Origin: Corallococcus macrosporus DSM 14697
Lineage (GTDB): Bacteria; Myxococcota; Myxococcia; Myxococcales; Myxococcaceae
Direction: 5' to 3'
Length of the DNA: 64,000 bases
NCBI RefSeq assembly: GCF_002305895.1
Contig: NZ_CP022203.1
Coordinates: forward strand, 8,884,001 to 8,948,000
Shown: piece by piece, positions 8,819 to 17,385 of the stretch
Layout of the letters: each line of letters opens with the position of its first letter
How positions within the stretch are numbered: position 1 is the stretch's first letter
Made by a program: the position numbers and the translations under genes
Notes under the pieces: model-generated
Seen by the model: only the letters and a program-made list of their open reading frames with translations
Databases searched by the model: none
What the model was told of the DNA's origin: nothing

Positions 8819-10393
8819 TCACGCCGACGACGACCTGCCCGGCGCCACCGGCAGCACGACGTGGAAGGTGCTGCCCTCGCCCTCGTTGCCGGCGGACTCC
8901 GCCCAGATGCGGCCGCCGTGGCGCTCCACGATGCCCCGGGCAATCGACAGCCCCAGGCCCAAGCCGCCGTAGGAAATCCCGTGCGCGCGGCTGAAGCGCT
9001 CGAAGATGTCCTCCAGCTTCCCGCAGGGGATGCCCAGCCCGTGGTCCACCACCGCCACGTGCACGCGGCCCGCGTCCTCACGCGCGACCAGCCGGATGCT
9101 CCCGCCCTCCGGTGAGTAGCGCAGCGCGTTCGACACCAGGTTGGTGAACACCTGGTCCAGCCGCTCGCGGTCCCCGGGCACCAGCAGCCCTTCGGGCGCG
9201 TCCAGCTCGATGCGCTGGCCGTCCGGCAGCGGCTGGAAGTGCTCGGCCACGTCGCGCAGCAGCGCGCCCACGTCCAGCGCCCTGGGCTCCACGTGCAGCT
9301 CGCCCCGCTGGATGCGGCCCACGTCGAGCAGGTTCTCCACCAGCTTCGCCATGCGATTCACGCTGCGGTGGATGCCCTGCAACGCCTTGTCCACGCCCGG
9401 CGCCAGCGCGTCCCCCGCCTTCACCGAGGCCAGGTGCGCGTAGCCCCGCGCGGCCTGGAGCGGCGTGCGCAGCTCGTGCGCCGCCATGGTGAGGAACATG
9501 TCCTTGGCCTCGCTGGCCGCCCGCAGCGTCTCCACCGCGCGGCGCGCGTCGTCGATGTCCGTCGCCGTGGAGACCCAGCCGGCGAGCCGGCCCTGTTCAT
9601 CCCGCTCCGGGATGGTGCGGGACAGGAACCAGCGGTACTCCCCATCCGCCCGCCGCAGCCGGCACTCCTGCTCCAGCGGGTGGCCGGCGCGCTGGGCCTC
9701 CTGCCAGGCGGCGCGGAGGGGGGAGACGTCCTCCGGGTGGAGGCAGTGCAGGGTGTCCTTCCACCGCCGCCCCTGCTCCGGCGTCAGCCCCGCGTAGTCC
9801 AGCCAGCCCCGGTTCGCGTAGCCGATGGTGCCGTCCAGCAGCAGCTCCCAGACGAACTGGGGCATGGTGTCCACCAGCCGGCGGAAGCGCAGCTCGCCCT
9901 GCTGCTCCAGCATCCGCCGCTCGCGCTCCCACAGCGCCGTTTCATGCCGCTGGAGCCGCTGCTGATGGAGGTACAGCCCGACGAAGGCCTCCACCTTCCA
10001 GCGCAGCACGTCCGGGTGGAAGGGCTTCACCACGTAGTCCGCCGCGCCCACCGTGTAGCCATGCACCAGGTGGGCCTCGTCGCGGCTGTGCGCGGTGAGG
10101 AAGATGATGGGCGTGTAGCGCGTGCGCTGACGCTGCCGGATGAGGCGGGCCGTCTCGAAGCCGTCCACGCCGGGCATCTGCACGTCCAGCAGGATGACGG
10201 CGAACTCCTCCCGAAGCAGCCACCGCAGGGCCTCGGGGCCGGAGGACGCCCTCACCAGCCGCTGGCCCAGCGGCTCCAGGACGGCCTCCAGCGCGAGCAG
10301 GTTGGCCGCGTTGTCATCCACCAGCAGGACGCTCGTGACGAGCGGCTCCAGCCGGGTGGGTGCATGGAACGTGGGTTGCTCGGGCGCAGTCAC
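8819..10393 (-). CDS. epsF: Receiver-PAS-histidine kinase hybrid (EpsF type)
   Basis: This is a soluble signalling protein with its receiver at the N-terminus. I start it at GTG 10393 (VTAPEQPTFHAPTRLEP), which has GGGAGG about nine bases upstream, rather than at 10504. Order of domains: receiver with VLLVDDN and phosphorylatable LLDVQMPGVDGF (residues about 20-140); PAS (RRLVDTMPQFVWELLLDG to the PAC-like WFLSRTIPERDEQGRLAGWV); HisKA with MAAHELRTPLQAARGYAHL; HATPase with NLVSNALRYSPEGG, VDHGLGIP and GGLGLGLSIARGIVERHGG. There is no membrane segment, so it senses or relays a cytosolic signal. It sits among sugar transferase genes, as epsF does in M. xanthus, and probably regulates EPS synthesis. 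Partners are not visible from the sequence. Confidence 0.87.
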   Translation of the reverse strand: MTAPEQPTFHAPTRLEPLVTSVLLVDDNAANLLALEAVLEPLGQRLVRASSGPEALRWLLREEFAVILLDVQMPGVDGFETARLIRQRQRTRYTPIIFLTAHSRDEAHLVHGYTVGAADYVVKPFHPDVLRWKVEAFVGLYLHQQRLQRHETALWERERRMLEQQGELRFRRLVDTMPQFVWELLLDGTIGYANRGWLDYAGLTPEQGRRWKDTLHCLHPEDVSPLRAAWQEAQRAGHPLEQECRLRRADGEYRWFLSRTIPERDEQGRLAGWVSTATDIDDARRAVETLRAASEAKDMFLTMAAHELRTPLQAARGYAHLASVKAGDALAPGVDKALQGIHRSVNRMAKLVENLLDVGRIQRGELHVEPRALDVGALLRDVAEHFQPLPDGQRIELDAPEGLLVPGDRERLDQVFTNLVSNALRYSPEGGSIRLVAREDAGRVHVAVVDHGLGIPCGKLEDIFERFSRAHGISYGGLGLGLSIARGIVERHGGRIWAESAGNEGEGSTFHVVLPVAPGRSSSA

Positions 10394-10632
10394 CCGCGAT
10401 GCCTCCCTTCGAGCCTGACCCCAGGCGGTAATGCGCCCGTGGGGATTTGGCAACGGGGCCGGCCCGCTCCGCCGCCGTCCCCGGCGGACAGGCGGACACA
10501 CCACCCCCGGTCAGGACGCCCACATCATTGTGCGGGCCCGCCGCTCCGGCCAGTCCACGAAGGGCCGCCAGCGGGCCAGTGACGACCCGGCAACACCTTC
10601 CGGCGCGGGAGGACGTCCCACCGTGTGGACCG

Positions 10633-11871
10633 CTACACCACCGCCCGCTGGAGCAGCTTCGCGAGCATGTCCGCGCTGCGCTCGCTGCTGAACGTCGTCT
10701 CCACCTTGCGGCGGCCGGCCTCGCCCAGCCGGTGCGCCTCCTGGGCGTCGCGCGCCACGGCCTCCAGCCTGTCCGCCAGGATGCCGGGCTGCTGTGGGGG
10801 GACGAGGATTCCGTCCACGCCGTCATCCACCAACTCCGGCACACCGCCCGCGCCCGTCACCACCACCGGCACGCGCATGGCCATGGCCTCCATGATGGCC
10901 ACGCCCAGCGGCTCCTGGAGGCTGGCCAGGGAGAAGATGTGCGCGCGCTCGATTTCCCCGCGCACCACGTCCTCGCTCACCGCGCCCAGCAGCGTCACCG
11001 CGTCGCCCAGGCCCGACTCCTGGACCTTGGCCTCCAGCACCTTGCGGTACGTGGTGCCGCCGGCCTCGTCCTCGCCCGCGATGGACAGCCGCGCGTCCAG
11101 CCCCTTGGCGCGCAGCATCCCCACCGCGTCGATGAGGTCCGCGTGGCCCTTGCAGGGGTTGAGGCGGCCGCAAGAGAAGACGCGCAGCGGGCCCTCCCCC
11201 GTCCACGCCGCGTACGGCACGGCGCGGTTGAACTTGCGCAGCTCCACGCCCATGGGCGCCAGCTCGATGCGCGAGGGCAGCGCGCCGGCCAGTTCCTCAT
11301 GCACTTCCTTGAGCAGCTTCTTCGTGATGACGAAGGCGAACTTCGCGTGGCGCCACTTCTCGCGCTGGTTGGGGCCGTAGTCGTCCAGCGGACCGTGCAG
11401 CGTCAGGCTGTAGGGCAGCCCCGACAGGAGGTTCGCGAAGAGCGCCACGTGCGCGGCGTTGGCGCACGAGTGGACGTGGACGTGCGTCCAGCCCCGCTCC
11501 CGCGCCAGCGACGCCAGCCGGCCGCCCATGACGGCGAAGGCCAGGAGCTGCGCGCGGCCCTTCGCGTCCAGCCCCTCCGCGCGGGCGATGGAGGCCAGGC
11601 ACCGGGCCCAGCCCGTGGGCATGGCGCGGGCCACCTCCGCGGCGGCCTTGGCGACCCCCAGGGGCCCCGGCGGCGCCAGGTACTCCGTGCGCGACATGGC
11701 CTCGCGCGCCCAGCTATGCGAGATGATGCGCGCGGGCGGCGGACGCGTGGACACCAGCTCCGGCGTCACGCCCTTCCCCGGCAGCGCCTGCAGCTCGCGC
11801 CAGAAGAAGATGTGCGTCTGTCCGGGGAACTCGGGAATCAAATAGCCAATCTTCTGCACAGCGGATGGCAT
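10633..11871 (-). CDS. epsE: GT4-family glycosyltransferase (EpsE type)
   Basis: This retaining GT-B glycosyltransferase of about 412 residues is probably involved in assembling the exopolysaccharide repeat. I use the ATG at 11871 (MPSAVQKIGYLIPEFPGQTH), because the family starts at this beta strand and the upstream extension to 11940 is low-complexity. The C-terminal donor domain shows LRVFSCGRLNPCKGHADLIDAV and the EX7E motif EPLGVAIME, followed by VPVVVTGAGGVPELVDDGVDG. The His/Glu-rich FPGQTHIFFWREL opening is common in colanic-acid-type transferases. It is transcribed away from the small gene at 12126. The gap 10394-10632 on its 3' side separates it from epsF, which points the same way; co-transcription is possible. 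Sugar specificity is unknown. Confidence 0.85.
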   Translation of the reverse strand: MPSAVQKIGYLIPEFPGQTHIFFWRELQALPGKGVTPELVSTRPPPARIISHSWAREAMSRTEYLAPPGPLGVAKAAAEVARAMPTGWARCLASIARAEGLDAKGRAQLLAFAVMGGRLASLARERGWTHVHVHSCANAAHVALFANLLSGLPYSLTLHGPLDDYGPNQREKWRHAKFAFVITKKLLKEVHEELAGALPSRIELAPMGVELRKFNRAVPYAAWTGEGPLRVFSCGRLNPCKGHADLIDAVGMLRAKGLDARLSIAGEDEAGGTTYRKVLEAKVQESGLGDAVTLLGAVSEDVVRGEIERAHIFSLASLQEPLGVAIMEAMAMRVPVVVTGAGGVPELVDDGVDGILVPPQQPGILADRLEAVARDAQEAHRLGEAGRRKVETTFSSERSADMLAKLLQRAVV

Positions 11872-12125
11872 AACACGCCTGCCTGCCCCCGACACGGCGT
11901 GGGTGGGGGCGCACCCAGCCGTTACCGGGCCTCCACGCACGCGGTGGAATGGGCGCCTCGGGCCTCGCCGGGCCGCCCGGGGAGCACGCGGCGCGGCGCC
12001 CGGTGTCCGGTGTGGCCATCGTCACGGCGCTGCGCCCTGGCGGGTGGGCGGGCCGCCGCGCCCCGGGCTGCCCGGCGAGGCCGTTGGGCCGCCGCCACGC
12101 GTTGCGCTATACCGGGCGCCTCCCC

Positions 12126-12644
12126 ATGGCAGCCGATTCCAGCGCACCTCCCGCCGACGCCACTCCGACCGACAGCGCCATTCCGTCCCCGGCGCTGCAA
12201 CGGCTGTGGTTCGCCCTGGAGCGCCACGCCTGGGCCTTCCTCACCGTGGTGCCAGCGCACCCCGGCGCCCCCGCGCTGGAGGCCGCCGCGGCCGTGCTGG
12301 AGGCGGGCGCGCCCTACGCGTACACGCAGAAGATCCACCTGGAGGACGCCACCGGCCTGTCGCCCACGGCCGCCGCGCAGAAGGTGCTGGCGCTGCGCGA
12401 GCGCGTGTCCCGGGGTGAGCGCGTCGTCGCCGTCATCGACTCGCTGCTGACCCACCCGGCCAGCCTGCCCCTGGCGCTGGCCGCCGACGGCTGCCTCCTC
12501 TGCGTCACGCTAGGTGAGACGGACTTCGGCGCCGCGAACAAGACGCTGGAGTTCGTGGGCCACGAGCGCTTCCTCGGCAGCGTCACCTTTCCCCGGCTGA
12601 CGAAGAAGCAGCGCCGGGCGCTCTCCCAGAAGAAGAAGGCATGA
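12126..12644 (+). CDS. Uncharacterised small protein in the eps cluster
   Basis: I do not recognise a family for this 172-residue protein. The ATG at 12126 is preferred to an open extension back to 11949, because the downstream protein is compact and a TATACC box lies just upstream in the spacer. It has a Thr/Pro/Ala-rich N-terminus, then a regular alpha/beta pattern (LQRLWFALERHAWAFLTVVP, VVAVIDSLLTHPASLPLALA, CLLCVTLGETDF) and a very basic C-terminus (LTKKQRRALSQKKKA). The pattern of a helix, a short strand VVAVID and a strand LLCVTLG suggests a P-loop-like or Rossmann-like core, but there is no Walker motif. The stop overlaps the start of the GT2 gene by four bases, so the two are translationally coupled, and a role in EPS synthesis or its control is likely. 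A homologous small gene appears to lie at the same place in M. xanthus (between epsE and epsD). Confidence 0.75.
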   Translation: MAADSSAPPADATPTDSAIPSPALQRLWFALERHAWAFLTVVPAHPGAPALEAAAAVLEAGAPYAYTQKIHLEDATGLSPTAAAQKVLALRERVSRGERVVAVIDSLLTHPASLPLALAADGCLLCVTLGETDFGAANKTLEFVGHERFLGSVTFPRLTKKQRRALSQKKKA

Positions 12645-13654
12645 GCTCCTCCTCCGCTCCGCGGCTCAGCGTCGTCATCGCCACGTACAACCGGCTGCCC
12701 CTCATCACCCGGCTGCTGTGGCAGTTGGCCGGGCAGACGCTGCCGCCCGAGCGGTTCGAGGTCGTCGTTGTGGATGACGGCTCCAAGGAGCCCACCCGCG
12801 CGCCGCTCCAAGCCCTGGCCCTGCCCTACACCCTGCGCGTGGAGGTGCAGCAGAACGCGGGCGCCGCCGCGGCCCGGCACCGGGGCGTGCTGGCCGCGCG
12901 TGGTGACGTGGTGCTCGTCACGGATGACGACATGCAGGTGGCGCCGGACTTCCTGGAGCGGCACCTGGCGCACCACCCGCCGGGCTCGCGCACCGTGGTG
13001 CTGGGCCGCATCCGCCCCGACCCGTCCATTGGCGACATGCCGCTGTTCGAGCGCTGGTACGCGTACCTCAACAACCGCATGGCGGAGGAGCTCTCCGCCC
13101 CCGGCGCGCGGGCGCGCGGCGTGCACCTGTTCACCGGGAACGTGTCCTTCCCCCGCGCGGACTACGTGGGCGTGGGCGGCTTCGACAAGTCCCTGGGCCA
13201 GTCGGAGGACGTGGAGCTGGGCGTGCGGCTGGAGAAGGCGGGCTGCGGCTTCGTCTTCGCGCGGGACGCGTACGTGCTGCACGGCAGCGACCACGTCTCC
13301 TTCGAGCGCTGGCTGAAGCGCGCGCACCGCTACGGCATGTTCGACACGCAGGTGGCGCGCAAGCACCCGGACGTGCGCGACGTGAATCCGTGGCGGCTGC
13401 TGTTCAAGACGAACCCCCTCACCCGCCCGCTGCTGGCGGCCACGCTGGTGGCGCCGGACGCGTCGCGCGTGCTGACGCGCGCGGTGATGCACGCCGCCAA
13501 CGCCGCGGACAAGCTGGGCCTGGAGAAGGCCGCCTTCGCCGGCACCTCCGTGGTGTACGGGATGGAGTATCTGCGCGGCGCGCGCGGCGAGGCCGGCGGC
13601 TGGACGGGCATCACCCGCGAGGTCGCCCGCTACCTGCAGGGCCGGGGGGAGTAG
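12641..13654 (+). CDS. epsD: GT2-family glycosyltransferase (EpsD type)
   Basis: This inverting GT-A glycosyltransferase has 337 residues. It opens with LSVVIATYNRLPLITRLLWQL, has the first acidic motif EVVVVDDGS, and the metal-binding DxD-type motif LVTDDDMQVAPDFLERHL. A C-terminal acceptor segment, GVGGFDKSLGQSEDVELGVRLEKAG, contains the ED general-base pair (SEDVELG) common in this family. No transmembrane segment is evident, so it acts at the cytosolic membrane face on lipid-linked intermediates. It overlaps the upstream unknown gene by four bases and is followed after nine bases by the acetyltransferase gene. This tight spacing continues to epsA, arguing for one transcript of five or more genes from 12126 to 17282. 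Confidence 0.87.
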   Translation: MSSSSAPRLSVVIATYNRLPLITRLLWQLAGQTLPPERFEVVVVDDGSKEPTRAPLQALALPYTLRVEVQQNAGAAAARHRGVLAARGDVVLVTDDDMQVAPDFLERHLAHHPPGSRTVVLGRIRPDPSIGDMPLFERWYAYLNNRMAEELSAPGARARGVHLFTGNVSFPRADYVGVGGFDKSLGQSEDVELGVRLEKAGCGFVFARDAYVLHGSDHVSFERWLKRAHRYGMFDTQVARKHPDVRDVNPWRLLFKTNPLTRPLLAATLVAPDASRVLTRAVMHAANAADKLGLEKAAFAGTSVVYGMEYLRGARGEAGGWTGITREVARYLQGRGE

Positions 13655-13663
13655 TCACACACC

Positions 13664-14221
13664 ATGCTGAAGGCCAGGGACTCGATGATTGGCTCGCTCG
13701 TCACGGATGCGCTGGAGCTGGCGAAGGCCGCCAATGGCAACTCGGACGCGAAGTCCATTGCCAAGGTGGTGCTGACCAGTGACTCGTACCGCATCACCGC
13801 GCTCAACCGCGCCCGCGAGGCCGCGCTGACCTACCGCATCCCCCTGCTGAACCACGTGCTGCGCGTGGCGCAGACGGCGGTGATGGGGATTGAGATTGGC
13901 AAGGACGTCACGCTGGGCAAGGGCGTGTACTTCGTGCACAGCCTGGGCGTCGTCATCGGCGGTGACGCGCGCATCGGCGACCGCGTGCGCTTCTACGGGA
14001 ACAACACCGTGGGCACCGCGAAGGACAACGGCTACCCCGTCATCGAGGATGACGTGTGGATTGGCGCGGGGGCCCGGATTCTCGGGCCGGTGCGCATCGG
14101 CGCGCGCTCGCGCATCGGCGCCAACGCGGTGGTGCTCCAGGACGTGCCGCCGGACAGCGTGGCCGTGGGCATCCCCGCCCGCATCTTCCCGCGCAAGGAC
14201 ATGGACGACGTCGTGCTGTAG
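13664..14221 (+). CDS. epsC: Hexapeptide-repeat acetyltransferase, serine O-acetyltransferase-like (EpsC type)
   Basis: A 185-residue acyltransferase with the left-handed beta-helix fold. The hexapeptide repeats run from GIEIGKDVTLGKGVYFVHS through VVIGGDARIGDRVRFYGNNT to VWIGAGARILGPVRIGARSRIGANAVVLQDVP. The catalytic His candidate is in YFVHSLG, as in CysE-type enzymes. It is shorter than a full serine acetyltransferase at the N-terminus, which suggests it acetylates a sugar in the polysaccharide rather than making O-acetylserine for cysteine. This is inferred from context, since it sits between a GT2 gene and a glycoside hydrolase gene of the eps cluster. The acyl-CoA donor would be acetyl-CoA. 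In M. xanthus the gene in this place is epsC. Confidence 0.86.
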   Translation: MLKARDSMIGSLVTDALELAKAANGNSDAKSIAKVVLTSDSYRITALNRAREAALTYRIPLLNHVLRVAQTAVMGIEIGKDVTLGKGVYFVHSLGVVIGGDARIGDRVRFYGNNTVGTAKDNGYPVIEDDVWIGAGARILGPVRIGARSRIGANAVVLQDVPPDSVAVGIPARIFPRKDMDDVVL

Positions 14222-14259
14222 CGCGGCGGGGTAATGACGCGGTCTGGAAGGACGGAGTG

Positions 14260-16470
14260 ATGCGTTCACGAACGAAGGCGGGCGCCGCCATCCTGTCGGG
14301 CGCGCTGCTGGCCGGTGGCACCGTGACGGTGGCGCGGGCCGTGGGCGCGGAGGCGCAGGGCGCGGCGGCGACGGGCACAAGCAACGCGGCGAGCACGGGC
14401 AACGCGGCGAGCACGGGCAACGCCGCCACGACGCCCGGCACCGGCACAGAGCAGACCGCGCCGGTGATGCTGTACGACGGCGGTCTGTCCCCAGATTGGA
14501 AGGACCTCGGCTGGGCGCAGCGCGCGCTGCCCAAGGGCGCTCCCGCGCGGATGCGCCTGTTCAACTACGCCGGGTGGATTCTCTACCGGCCCAAGCTGGA
14601 GGGCACCTTCGGCGCGCTCATGTTCCGGTTCAGCGCGCCGGAGTCCTTCGGCGAGTTCCTGGAGGTCCGCCTGGACGCCCCGGGCGCCGCCAGATTCCCC
14701 CGCGTCCCCATCATCCCCGAGCTCCAGGTCCGCAAGGACGGCGAGTGGTCTGAAATCGTCATCCCCATGGAGCAGCTCAACCCGCGCGGCGAGCCCTTCG
14801 ACCGCGTGGTGTTTCGCGCGGCCAAGAGCGTGGGCCGGGAGTGGGTGCTCTTCGACAAGGTGGCGCTGGTGCCGCTGCCGCCGGACCTGGCCGCCGCGCT
14901 GGCCGCGGGAGGCGGCCGCCAGGGTCAGGGCAGTGGCCGCGAGGCGCCCATGACCATCGACTGCACCGCGCCGGGCCACCGCATCAGCCCGCTCATCTAC
15001 GGCATCGCCTTCGACGGGCTCACGGAGAAGCGCGACAAGCACCAGTACGAGCTGGGCGCCACCACGCGCCGCTGGGGCGGCAACCCCACGTCCCGCTACA
15101 ACTGGAAGCTGGGCGGCGCGTGGAACACGGCCAACGACTGGTTCTACCAGAACGTCGACATCGGCCTGAGCTACGACGACTTCCTGGAGTCCAACCGCAA
15201 GCACGGCATGACGTCCGCGCTGACGGTGCCCATCCTGGGCTGGGTGGCCAAGGACACGAAGTCCGTGGGCTTCCCGGTGACGCGCTTCGGGCCCCAGCAG
15301 CAGGAGGAGAACGGCTCGGGCAACGGCCTGGCCCGGGACGGCACGCCGCTGAAGCCCGGCTCGCCGACGCTCACCAGCGTGGAGGCGCCGCCGGAGTTCG
15401 TCGCCGAGTGGATCCGCGCCATCCGGAAGAAGGACCAGGCGCGGGGCCAGCGCAGCGTCCAGACGTACATCCTGGACAACGAGCCCATGCTCTGGAACTC
15501 CACGCACCGCGACGTACACCCGGAGCCCCTGTCCTATGACGGGCTGCTGGAGCGCACGATTGCCTACGGCACGGTGGTGCGGAAGGAAGACCCGGAGGCC
15601 CTCATCGCCGGCCCGGCCGAGTGGGGCTGGACGAACTACCTGTGGTCCGCGTTGGACTTCGCGCCGGGGAAGATGCCGCACTCGGACCGGCGCGCGCACG
15701 GCAACGTCCCGCTGCTCCCCTGGTACCTGCGGCAGCTCCGCGAGCATGAGAAGAAGACGGGCGTGCGGCTGCTCGACATCGTGGACCTGCACTTCTATCC
15801 ACAGACGAACGTGGGCGTCGGCCTGGAGGGCAACACGGACCCGGCCACCAACGCGCGCCGCATCCGCTCCACGCGCGGGCTGTGGGACCCCACCTACAAG
15901 GACGAGTCCTGGATTGGCGAGCCCGTGCGCCTCATCCCGCGCATGAAGGAGTGGATTGCCGAGAACTCCCCGGGCCTGCGCATCTCCATTGGCGAGTACA
16001 ACTTCGGCGCCTTCCGGCACATGAGCGGCGGGCTGGCGCAGGCGGAGGCGCTGGGCCGCTTCGCGCAGGAGAACATCTACTCCGCCTACTTCTGGCAGTA
16101 CCCCACGGAGGGCTCGCCGGTGTTCTGGGCGTTCCGCGCGTTCCGGAACTTCGACGGCAAGGGGGGCCGCTTCCAGGACCTGTGGGTGCCAGCGAAGGCC
16201 GCGGAGAACACCAGCGTGTTCGCCTCGCGCGACGAGGCGGGCGGCAAGCTGGTGGCGGTGGTGCTCAACTTCGACCCGGACCAGGCCGCCCAGGCGCGGA
16301 TTGAACTCAAGGGCTGCGGGACACTCGACAGCGTGCGCGTGCTGGGCTACTCGGGCGCACCTGGGGGGTTCACCGAGCAGACTCCCGGCGCGAAGGCCGC
16401 AAGCTCCCTGACCCAGCGGCTGCCGCCCTATTCCATGACCGTGCTCGACCTGACGGTGAAGAAGCCATGA
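14260..16470 (+). CDS. epsB: Exported GH44-like glycoside hydrolase (EpsB type)
   Basis: This exported hydrolase has 736 residues. I start it at ATG 14260 (MRSRTKAGAAILSGALLAGG), which gives a signal peptide ending near ARAVGAEAQG; a GTG lies one codon upstream at 14257. After a repetitive linker of GNAAST/ATGTSN units (residues about 38-60) comes a jelly-roll carbohydrate-binding region and then a (beta/alpha)8 domain starting at HRISPLIYGIAFDG. The GH44 hallmarks are WGGNPTSRYNWKLG, the acid/base Glu in YILDNEPMLWN and the nucleophile Glu in ISIGEYNFGAF. Family GH44 members are endo-beta-glucanases and xyloglucanases. Here it probably trims or releases EPS chains during export. It overlaps the transferase gene downstream by four bases. 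Confidence 0.85.
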   Translation: MRSRTKAGAAILSGALLAGGTVTVARAVGAEAQGAAATGTSNAASTGNAASTGNAATTPGTGTEQTAPVMLYDGGLSPDWKDLGWAQRALPKGAPARMRLFNYAGWILYRPKLEGTFGALMFRFSAPESFGEFLEVRLDAPGAARFPRVPIIPELQVRKDGEWSEIVIPMEQLNPRGEPFDRVVFRAAKSVGREWVLFDKVALVPLPPDLAAALAAGGGRQGQGSGREAPMTIDCTAPGHRISPLIYGIAFDGLTEKRDKHQYELGATTRRWGGNPTSRYNWKLGGAWNTANDWFYQNVDIGLSYDDFLESNRKHGMTSALTVPILGWVAKDTKSVGFPVTRFGPQQQEENGSGNGLARDGTPLKPGSPTLTSVEAPPEFVAEWIRAIRKKDQARGQRSVQTYILDNEPMLWNSTHRDVHPEPLSYDGLLERTIAYGTVVRKEDPEALIAGPAEWGWTNYLWSALDFAPGKMPHSDRRAHGNVPLLPWYLRQLREHEKKTGVRLLDIVDLHFYPQTNVGVGLEGNTDPATNARRIRSTRGLWDPTYKDESWIGEPVRLIPRMKEWIAENSPGLRISIGEYNFGAFRHMSGGLAQAEALGRFAQENIYSAYFWQYPTEGSPVFWAFRAFRNFDGKGGRFQDLWVPAKAAENTSVFASRDEAGGKLVAVVLNFDPDQAAQARIELKGCGTLDSVRVLGYSGAPGGFTEQTPGAKAASSLTQRLPPYSMTVLDLTVKKP

Positions 16471-17282
16471 GCTCCGCCGCGACTCCCGTGCCTCCTCAGT
16501 CCCCGTTCACCACCGGCCGCGCGCGCCTGAACATCGGCCAGCTCGCCATCGACCAGCTCACCTTCGAGGAAGCGGTGACAGAGATTGGCCGGCTGGTGGA
16601 TTCACGCCAGGGCGGCTACGTCTTCACGGCCAACGTGGACCACGTGGTGCTGGCCGAGGACAACGTGCCGTTCCGCGAGGCGTACTCGCGCGCCACGATT
16701 TCGGTGGTGGATGGGATGCCCATTGTCTGGGCCTCGCGCGCCATGGACGTGTCGCTGCCCGAGCGCATCGCCGGCTCCGACCTCATCCTCCCGCTGATGA
16801 AGCTGGGGGCGGAGCGCAAGTGGCGCGTCTTCCTCCTGGGCGCGGGCCCCGGCGTGGCGGAGAAGGTGGGCCGCATCGTCAGCGAGCAGTACGGCGTGGA
16901 GGTGGTGGGCTGGGATTCGCCCATGGTGCGCCTGGACGGCGGCGACGCGCAGAACGACCCGATCGTGGCGAAGATTCGCGAGAAGGACCCGCACCTGCTC
17001 CTGGTGGCGCTGGGCAGCCCGAAGCAGGAGGTGTGGATTTCGCAGGTCGCGTCCAAGCTGGGCCCCACGGTGGCCATTGGGATTGGCGCGGGGTTGGACT
17101 TCATCGCCGGGACGGCGAAGCGCGCGCCGGTGTGGATTTCGCGCGCGGGCTTCGAATGGCTGTACCGGCTGGTCAACGAGCCCAAGCGCCTGTGGCGGCG
17201 GTACATCCTGAATGACTCGCGCTTCGCCACCATTCTGCTGCGCGAGCTCTGGCAGCGGACAGGCGCGAAGAAGGCGGAGTAG
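16467..17282 (+). CDS. epsA: WecG/TagA/CpsF-family (GT26) glycosyltransferase (EpsA type)
   Basis: A 271-residue GT26 enzyme that would transfer a sugar such as N-acetylmannosamine or its uronate to a lipid-linked acceptor early in repeat-unit synthesis. The family signatures are clear: GYVFTANVDHVVLAEDN, SVVDGMPIVWASRAM, VFLLGAGPGVAEKVG, LLLVALGSPKQEVWI and VAIGIGAGLDFIAGTAKRAP. A basic C-terminal tail after PKRLWRRYILND is the usual membrane-docking region of TagA-like proteins. It is the last gene of the tightly packed eps group; a 103-bp gap follows before the type VI module, so a promoter change is likely there. The symbol follows M. xanthus epsA by order and family. Confidence 0.87.
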   Translation: MSSAATPVPPQSPFTTGRARLNIGQLAIDQLTFEEAVTEIGRLVDSRQGGYVFTANVDHVVLAEDNVPFREAYSRATISVVDGMPIVWASRAMDVSLPERIAGSDLILPLMKLGAERKWRVFLLGAGPGVAEKVGRIVSEQYGVEVVGWDSPMVRLDGGDAQNDPIVAKIREKDPHLLLVALGSPKQEVWISQVASKLGPTVAIGIGAGLDFIAGTAKRAPVWISRAGFEWLYRLVNEPKRLWRRYILNDSRFATILLRELWQRTGAKKAE

Positions 17283-17385
17283 CCGCGGACCCGCCCGGGC
17301 GGAGCTAGAGTCGGAATCTTTCGCGGGGTAGTATGGCATTGGGACGCGAGCTGCAGGGGGACACCAGCTCCCGTCCGCAAAGCCA

